DNA from: Ariolimax columbianus
Lineage: Eukaryota > Mollusca > Gastropoda > Stylommatophora > Arionidae
DNA length: 64,000 bases
Assembly (NCBI GenBank): GCA_036924085.1
Contig: JAVGWX010000002.1
Coordinates: 152,024,071 to 152,088,070, forward strand
Direction of reading: 5' to 3'
Under the pieces are notes generated by a model. The model did not search any database. It was given only the letters and a program-made list of their open reading frames with translations, and had not been told where the DNA came from. Positions 57,760-64,000 of the stretch are shown one piece after another. The first letter of the stretch is position 1. Each line of letters starts with the position of its first letter. Made by a program: the position numbers and the translations under genes.

Positions 57760-58973
57760 GTTTTTTTGTATTTCGCCGTGGCGGATTTGAGGGCGATGTT
57801 TGCCTCCATGGATTTTTCTCGCTCTGCCATGTTCCTAGCATTTGTTACTGCATCCTCCGCTTTCTGCAACTCATCTTTCCAGTAGGGCTTATAGTTTTTC
57901 CTAGCTCCTCTTGGGAGGGTTTCAGTGGCGGCTTGCATTATTGCCTCGCTTAGGCTTTTCACCATTTGCTTCATTTTGTTGTTTCGTGTGTTGATGGTTT
58001 CACACAGCCCATCTGTCAGGATTGCAAATCTGTCCCAGTCGGCTCGTTTGTAATTCCAACGTGGGAGCGGTTTTGTTTCCTGTGGGCCTACTTCCATGTC
58101 AATGGTTAGCCTGATCGGCCTGTGGTCGCTACCTGCCAGTTGGTTTAGCACCTGTCGGTCTATTTTATGGTGCATGTCCTGTGTGGAGAAGGCCAAATCT
58201 GGAGTCGAGGTGGTATGCCATGTTCTTGAATAGAAGCTAGGGCTATCCTCCGGCCTATTGATTAGGGAGAGATTTGCATCTATCTCCCAATCTTCCACTT
58301 CGTCACCTCTGCTGTCTGTGTCAGAGTATCCCCATCTCTCCGAGTGGCTGTTGAAATCTCCAACTACTATGCAGTTGGAGTCTCTGATCTCCATACTCGA
58401 GATCGATCGGTCTCTATTTGGTGGTCCGTACAGATTGAAAATGCGGAGCTTTGTCTCTTGAGCCATTATGTCAACTTCTACAATTTCTGCTTGTCCGGTG
58501 TGATTGACATATACCGCGCTACTCGGTATGCAGTTTCTGGTCAGTATCAGGACCTCTCCTTTGTGGCCTTCTCTATCGAGACGGAAGGTCTGGTATCCTC
58601 TGATTGAGAATGTATGGTTTTTGTTGAGGTGCGTTTCCTCGATACATGCCACGTCAATCTTACCTTCATGCAGATGATGTGTTAGGGAAAGTTTTTTGTT
58701 AATGACTCCCTCCGCATTCCACTGTAGTATTTTGAGGTTCTTGAGTTTTTGGTCGATAAAGGTTTCCCCATAGCCATGTGCCTTGACTCCACGACACTTG
58801 AGTGGGTGATCACCAGTAGTCAAGTGTGGGCCCCTTCGAGGCGTGAGGCCCGGCACTATCGCTGCCTGGTGGGACTCCGCAGGATGAGCGCCATGCGTTT
58901 TTCTAATCGGTTGTACTGTCATCATGCTGCGATTTACGTTGCACTGTTTTGTTAGGCTTGCGGCCCCTTGCAT
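57711..58973 (-). pseudogene. APE-type endonuclease of the near-complete LINE
   Basis: This is a 420-codon open frame. From about residue 80 it carries the complete set of endonuclease motifs: LQWNAEGV (Asn), IEETHL (Glu 113), RIFNLYGPPNRD, GDFNSH (residues 205-208), TPDLAF (257-262) and GSDHRPI (Ser-Asp-His at 282-284). It ends in a basic helix (KPYWKDELQKAEDAV to AGKIKQKA). The first 75 residues match nothing and the true start is uncertain. In the family it continues into the polymerase. Here the frame leaves the polymerase frame at a T7 run (57761-57767, A7 on the coding strand), where one base seems to be missing. Confidence 0.93.
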
Positions 58974-59237
58974 CCGATTTCAACAGGCGTTTCTGTAGGG
59001 ATGCCCTCCTTAGCAATTGGCTGTCCCCAGCCTATCTGCAAGGCAGCAGTTGTTTATGATCAGAGTTGTCTCTCTTATGGAAGTTGTCTTACCAGACTAT
59101 CGAGTCTTCACTACTCGTGTCTAGGGTGCGATGATGATATGTGAGATGATATATGATATATATGATATGGACTGGTTTACCCGTAAGAGAGGCAGTCCAG
59201 TGTGTCTGTACCCCAGGATCGTCACGTCCTTCCAGAA
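58974..59237 (-). other. 5' leader region of the near-complete LINE
   Basis: About 260 bases between the right 107-bp repeat and the endonuclease frame, with no recognised coding content. It has a GATATATGATATATATGATAT patch at 59142-59168. It may hold the internal promoter of the element, but no specific motif can be named. Confidence 0.5.
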
Positions 59238-59344
59238 ACATACCAGCGGACACGACAAGAGAAATGACTGTTCACACGACTGAACAAAGAGAATGGTCTT
59301 ATCACATTAAATTCCCAGAACACCCAAAGCAGATTCTCTCTTTC
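59238..59344. repeat. Very long target-site duplication, right copy (107 bp)
   Basis: Matches 54932-55038 end to end with four substitutions. It abuts the 5' end of the LINE and is followed by GCAAATGATGATTGG, which the left copy lacks. Confidence 0.93.
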
Positions 59345-59391
59345 GCAAATGATGATTGGAACGGTTACTCATGGCTCCTGTACCTCATTGG

Positions 59392-59442
59392 GCGTACCCA
59401 CTCCTGGGGCGTACCCACTCCTGAGGCTTACCCACTCCTGCT
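59392..59442. repeat. Short tandem repeat, 17-bp unit, 3 copies
   Basis: GCGTACCCACTCCTGGG at 59392 and 59409 and a variant GCTTACCCACTCC at 59426. Confidence 0.85.
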
Positions 59443-61679
59443 CAGACTGTGTATGTGCCCGACACTAATCGAATATATTTTAATTTCAAAAATCTACAGT
59501 CCTAAACGTGTGAATGATTGATTCATTCGTTCCACTGTCATTATACGACAGCTGGCCCTTGATAGCCTTCAAGTTGTCACTCTTATATATGCCTAGTGTG
59601 ACGCCAGTATGTCAGCTTTTTCGTTGCACTGAACTCTAGCAAGAGCAAGACAGTATATTGTATGAGGGTGTTGTCCATCCATGCCTAAACGAGCCATTGT
59701 GTGCCTTCAGAATTAATTATTATGAGTGATACTATAGCTGCCTTTACTAAGAAGTCTCAGATTGCCATCTCAGAATTGCAGTCAATGCTTCTATCTCTAT
59801 TATCGTACCGGAAGTTCTAAACGTCTATGTCTAATTCTGCTTATCAACAACCAACCCTTTTACTATAGCAGAGAAGCTCTATCCTGATATCTGACTGTGA
59901 AGCACTGATCTATTGGTTTTTATGACGGCATTATTTTCCCGAGTGCCATCAATGAGCTTATCGATTATAGTGTTATCAACTGATAGGCTGAAAATTGTTG
60001 GTTACTGTATCTTGCCCAATCTCCATTTAAAATCACAAAAATGTTTGGCTTCTAGGCCTTTTTGTGGTTTTCGTGAATTATGTTAGGAATCCCGCTGATA
60101 GTTTAAATACATTTGAAGATGTGACTAGAAAAATCAAATACACAAATATAAATTAACACACTTGTCATAGATAAGCATGCATCGATTAAGGGCAAATTAT
60201 TATAGAAGAACATTGTAGCTGGACAGGTGAGATATCAAGGTTTGACCAATGGAATGCAGCTCCGGTAAAGTCTAGATTGCTGTTCATCTAATGATAAAAT
60301 AGCATCCATCTGTGTATCTGCGCGGTGACTGCAGCAACAGACGACATTTAATAATCAATGTTATAACCCTCACCCCCCCCCCCCCTTTGGCGTACGTTAT
60401 GTGTGGGAATTTAAACCATAATGCCATTGTGTTCTAATTTAAAATAAAATGGAAGAGAGGGTTATTGCATATTAAATAATTATAATAAGGCAGCAGCCAT
60501 TGACCATATTTGTTCTTCACATATAGCAATGGATGAAAAGAAAAGTAAAGTAGATAGAGATTAAGATAGAGGGCCTGTCATTCTACAAAGTAGTACCAAG
60601 TCCTTTCTGCCAGCTCTCAGTGTACAATAGTCCTTCAACAAACACACACTGTCCTCTCTTCCTGTGTCATTTTTACCAGTTATCCGAGTAGCACAGCCCG
60701 CCAACAAAAACACATAAAATATGCTTGTTCTGTGTCAGTCGTGCCTGCTGTGTAGAACAATCCTTCAATAAATACACATATGTTGCTGTGCTAGCCATAC
60801 CATCTATATGTTTAACTGAGTCATTGAACAGATACATACCATGTCTTATTGCCTTGTGTCATTCCTTCAATGTTGTGCTCTATCAGGAATATCTGTCTCC
60901 AACTCTCGACTCCATATGAGTGCTCAATTATTCATCCCGTCTTACCGTTCCACGTATAGCACATGTTCACCACCGCCAAAGAAGGCTACGTTTTAAAAAG
61001 CTTTTATCCGAAGTGTGTCTTTCGTAGGATCTGTTTCAAATGATTAGATGTCAGCTCTCTGCATAATGGATTTTGTTTAATTGCCCTTCAAGACTTGTTT
61101 GGGTTATTATGCATTACTGTTTTAGCTCCCATCTGCAAACAAATGGTCGTTCCTCAACAGTGTACAGTATTAACATACACTCCTACATAACAGTGGATGT
61201 CTAGAGATCTGCAGACAGTTCTAACGTTATGTCAACATTTAATGGCATCATCTACATTATAATCCGAGGAAGAAGTAAGAATACCAGAACCTTCCTTTTG
61301 CTTCATGTGAACTATAAGACTCCACTAGATCTAGTCTGACTAGCTTAGCACTAATTAACGCGAGTCAACATCGTTGGATGGTACGCTACAGCCGACACGG
61401 CTGTATAGGGTCTATGAACTCCTATCAGGGAAGACAAGGCAGCGATTACTGGAATCAGCTGTCATCTAATAAAAAATATGCGGGCTCGAAAAAGGAAGAA
61501 TTAAACGTCAACGCAGACAGCAGTGTCAGCTTTCAGGGCTACCTTCATCTTCTTGCAGATCGAATCCAGTAACATAAATCATGCATCGAGGTAATGCAGT
61601 TGCGGTTTCACAAGTAATACTTGTACATGGAAATACTGATATGCAAATGAATAACCTTATTTAGTAGCCTGTTACAACT
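59443..61679. other. No gene recognised
   Basis: A run of 13 C lies at 60373-60385. Loose repeats with TCCTTCAACAAACACACA-type cores occur at 60620-60775. A 64-codon plus-strand frame at 61378-61572 has no known motif. Confidence 0.4.
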
Positions 61680-62160
61680 TTCCTGAAAGGTTGCAGGGTG
61701 TTATTCTTTCTACCACATTCCTGAAAGATTGCAGGGTGTTATTCTTGCTACCATATTCCTGAAAGGTTGCAGGGTGTTATTCTTGCTATCACATTCATGA
61801 AAGGTTGCAGGGTGTTATTCTTGCTACTACATTCCTGAAAGGTTGCAGGGTGTTATTCTTGCTACCATATTCCTGAAAGGTTGCAGGGTGTTACTCTTGC
61901 TACCACATTCCTGAAAGGTTGCAGGGTGTTATTCTTGCTACCATATTCCTGAAAGGTTGCAGGTTGTTATTCTTGCTACCACATTCCTGAAAGGTTGCAG
62001 GGTGTTATTCTTGCTACCACATTCCTGAAAGGTTGCAGGGTGTTATTCTTGCTACCACATTCCTGAAAGTTTGCAGGTGTTATTCTTGCTACCACATTCC
62101 TGAAAGGATGCAGGGTGTTATTCCTGCTACCACATTCCTGAAAGGTTGCAGCGGTCTTAT
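61680..62160. repeat. Minisatellite, 38-bp unit, about 13 copies
   Basis: The unit ATTCCTGAAAGGTTGCAGGG plus TGTTATTCTTGCTACCAC repeats, with CAC/TAT variants of the last triplet alternating in part of the array. Confidence 0.97.
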
Positions 62161-62427
62161 TCCTGCCAACTCGGATGCCAGTCGGTTAGAAGACATGTAG
62201 AACAGATTACAATGTAGATAATGGCGCGGATTCATATACTTGCTGTAATTGACGATGGAAAATGGAAGTAGAAACACACTTCATACTATACTGAGATGTG
62301 TCCCACCATACATGTTCTATACTACAGCAGTAAATAACAATCTGTAGTGCCCATCCTTTTCTGGGATAGTAATGAGGGTATTCATCTTCTAGGGTCCCTA
62401 TTCTGCCATCATTTTCTCCCACTGTTC
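62161..62427. other. No feature recognised
   Basis: Unassigned spacer between two minisatellites. Confidence 0.4.
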
Positions 62428-62878
62428 TCTCACACATTCTCTGTCATTGCCCGACCTCTCAAACATCTTCTCCCAATGCCCTCTCACACATTCTCTCCCA
62501 ATGCCCTCTCACACATTCTCTCCCACTGCTCTCTCACACATTCTCTCCCACTACCCTCTCACACATTCTCTTCTACTGCCCTATCACACATTCTCTCCCA
62601 CAAGGTATCTCACACATTCTCTACCACACATTTTCTCCCACTGTCCTCTCACACATTCTCTCCTACTGCTCTCTCACACATTTTCTCCCACTGCCCTCTC
62701 ACACATTTTCTCCCACTGCCCTCTCACACATACTTTTCCAATACCCGTTCATACATTCTCTCCAACTGGTCTTTCACACATTCACTCCCACTGGTCTCTC
62801 ACACATTATCTCCCACTGGTCTCTCACACATTCTCTCCCTTTTGTCTCTTACACATTCTCTCTCACTGGCCACTCACA
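62428..62878. repeat. Minisatellite, 25-bp unit, about 18 copies
   Basis: The unit TCTCACACATTCTCTCCCAC plus TGCCC repeats. Since 25 is not divisible by three, three units encode a 25-residue protein repeat and each plus-strand frame cycles through L-THSLP, SHTFSPT and SHILSH. The resulting 182- and 151-codon frames are artefacts of the array. Confidence 0.95.
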
Positions 62879-64000
62879 ATCCCCTTAAAGTGTGACATTT
62901 AACACGATGTTTCAAGAATATCCATTTGCCCTATGTTCCGTTTACCAACCCACTTCACCCTTCTGATATCCTGTCTCCACCAAACGCCCTACCTCTTGCT
63001 CAATAACTTATAGCTAAGACAAACCCACAATTCACAAGTGGATGTTTACGGTTTTTCCGTTTGCGTTTTTGATTTAAAATAAAGCTAATAAAATAAAGCT
63101 AATAAAATAAAGCTAAATGGGTACAGATATTAAAACAAGAAAATAGTGTTACACTTGAAGTGCATAGACAACTGAAATGCTAGTTCCATTATCGCCAGAC
63201 TTTACGTTTGACAATATTACGATCACTATCCTTCAACCTTAACGAGCCATTATAACAGCCTTGAAAGCTCTAGGAAAAGCAATACACCGGGGACCCTCCC
63301 TACCTGTCCATTTAAACTGATAATCAATATTAATCATTTGTTGATACATAGGAGCCCATGAAACGTGAGGACTGAGGGCAAGCGCTGAGTGCGCTCATCC
63401 AGTAAGACGGTCATCACATTGTCATCACCCGAAATAATAACATTAATAAATATTTATGGTGTTTGATCTACGTCACTAAGTTGCGTTAACCTTGATCACA
63501 AATAATTCAGCCAGGAATCTCTTGCCCGTAGCAGTTCTGCGTTTTATTAATTACATTTGATTTTTTAAATTGTCTTCTTGTTTTATATTTTTATGTTTTC
63601 TGATTACGTTGCACGTTTAATTTAACTGGGTAGAATTTTGTGTGATGTTTACATTTTGTCCGATTCAAGCATTTTACTTTTTTTGCTTTGCTCCATTTGA
63701 AGCATACAGCGACTACTATACATGGAACTCTTACAGCGATAATTTTGGTTTCCCATATAAATTGGCACAAAAACTAAGGCGCATATAGTTGACCACAGAC
63801 AGACTGCCCCCACCTCGGACATAAAGGACTCAACATTCAAGAGGAGGATGACATAAATTGCATAGGTGGAGTGAAAAATTAGATAGGTACACACAGTATA
63901 GACGATAATTAGTGGAGAAGAATGAGCCCATACGTGTGCTTTAATGATATTTTACCATAGAGTCACGAAGAGGCTAGGCAGGGAATGCATAGAGTTGTGG
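62879..64000. other. No gene recognised; small 15-bp repeat
   Basis: Three copies of AATAAAGCTAATAAA occur at 63078-63117. The rest is AT-rich with no coding family. The window ends within this stretch. Confidence 0.45.

Larger units (their letters stand above)
55039..59237 (-). mobile_element. I/Nimb-like LINE, near-complete 4.2-kb copy
   Basis: A minus-strand element runs from the base after the right 107-bp repeat (5' end, 59237) to a (GAA)n tail at the left repeat. It has a leader of about 260 bases, an APE endonuclease, a reverse transcriptase, a thumb/connection, an RNase H and a C-terminal Cys/His tail. Only six lesions break the frame: stops at 56929-56931, 56291-56293 and 55432-55434, and single-base shifts in the T7 run at 57761-57767, near 56650, and in the T6 run at 55940-55945. 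No gag-like ORF1 was found; it is either absent or was lost by truncation. Confidence 0.95.

Noticed and set aside
55039..59237. LTR retrotransposon or virus with 107-bp terminal repeats
   Set aside because: The repeats lie outside the (GAA)n tail, the enzyme order is endonuclease-polymerase-RNase H without protease or integrase, and sister copies lack the repeat. A non-LTR element with a long target duplication fits better.
62347..62902. 182- and 151-codon plus-strand frames
   Set aside because: Encoded by the 25-bp minisatellite; composition follows the repeat, with no independent evidence of coding.

Overview
This window looks like nuclear, non-coding DNA of an invertebrate animal. It is AT-rich and has no long intact host gene, no operon-like packing, no rRNA and no convincing free-standing tRNA. 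Most of the recognisable content is decayed non-LTR retrotransposons (LINEs), tRNA-derived SINEs and an unusually large number of unrelated minisatellites. The mix of an RNase H-bearing I/Nimb-like LINE, an RTE-like LINE and a CR1-like LINE would suit a lophotrochozoan such as a mollusc. That taxonomic guess is an inference; nothing in the sequence proves it.

LINE group 1 (RTE-like) has remnants at 3486-5465 (-), 26025-28440 (-), 47690-49990 (-) and 50501-50793 (+), plus a very decayed relative at 35630-36390 (-). LINE group 2 (I/Nimb-like, endonuclease + reverse transcriptase + RNase H) has three copies on the minus strand. These are 8880-10435 (14-bp target-site duplication, TSD), 21469-21735 (13-bp TSD) and a nearly complete copy at 55039-59237 flanked by an exceptionally long 107-bp direct repeat. 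LINE group 3 (CR1-like) is at 13712-14545 (+), 41286-43310 (-) and, as a bare 3' end, 21965-22025 (+). Further decayed reverse-transcriptase or LINE pieces are at 12960-13110, 15090-15540, 24560-24795, 31020-32440 and perhaps 34430-35000.

SINE-like units with Pol III A/B-box-like heads are at 16512-16825 (-), 21290-21965 (+, split by a LINE), 23648-23890 (+), 37838-38040 (+), 46600-46785 (-) and probably 53950-54145 (+). More than twenty tandem arrays with different units (15 to 86 bp) lie between the mobile elements. Several have units that are multiples of three and so create long but meaningless open frames.

The most unusual structure is the RTE-like copy at 47690-49990. Two separate in-frame minisatellites, 10 x 30 bp and 7 x 36 bp, have grown inside its endonuclease coding sequence. 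Each is built from the stretch encoding one catalytic motif (GVCETRW and the SDH-type SEHDLL). The second is the 107-bp duplication around the I/Nimb-like element. The only hint of a host gene is a candidate initial exon at 47066-47344, with a good branch point, acceptor and donor but an unrecognised peptide.
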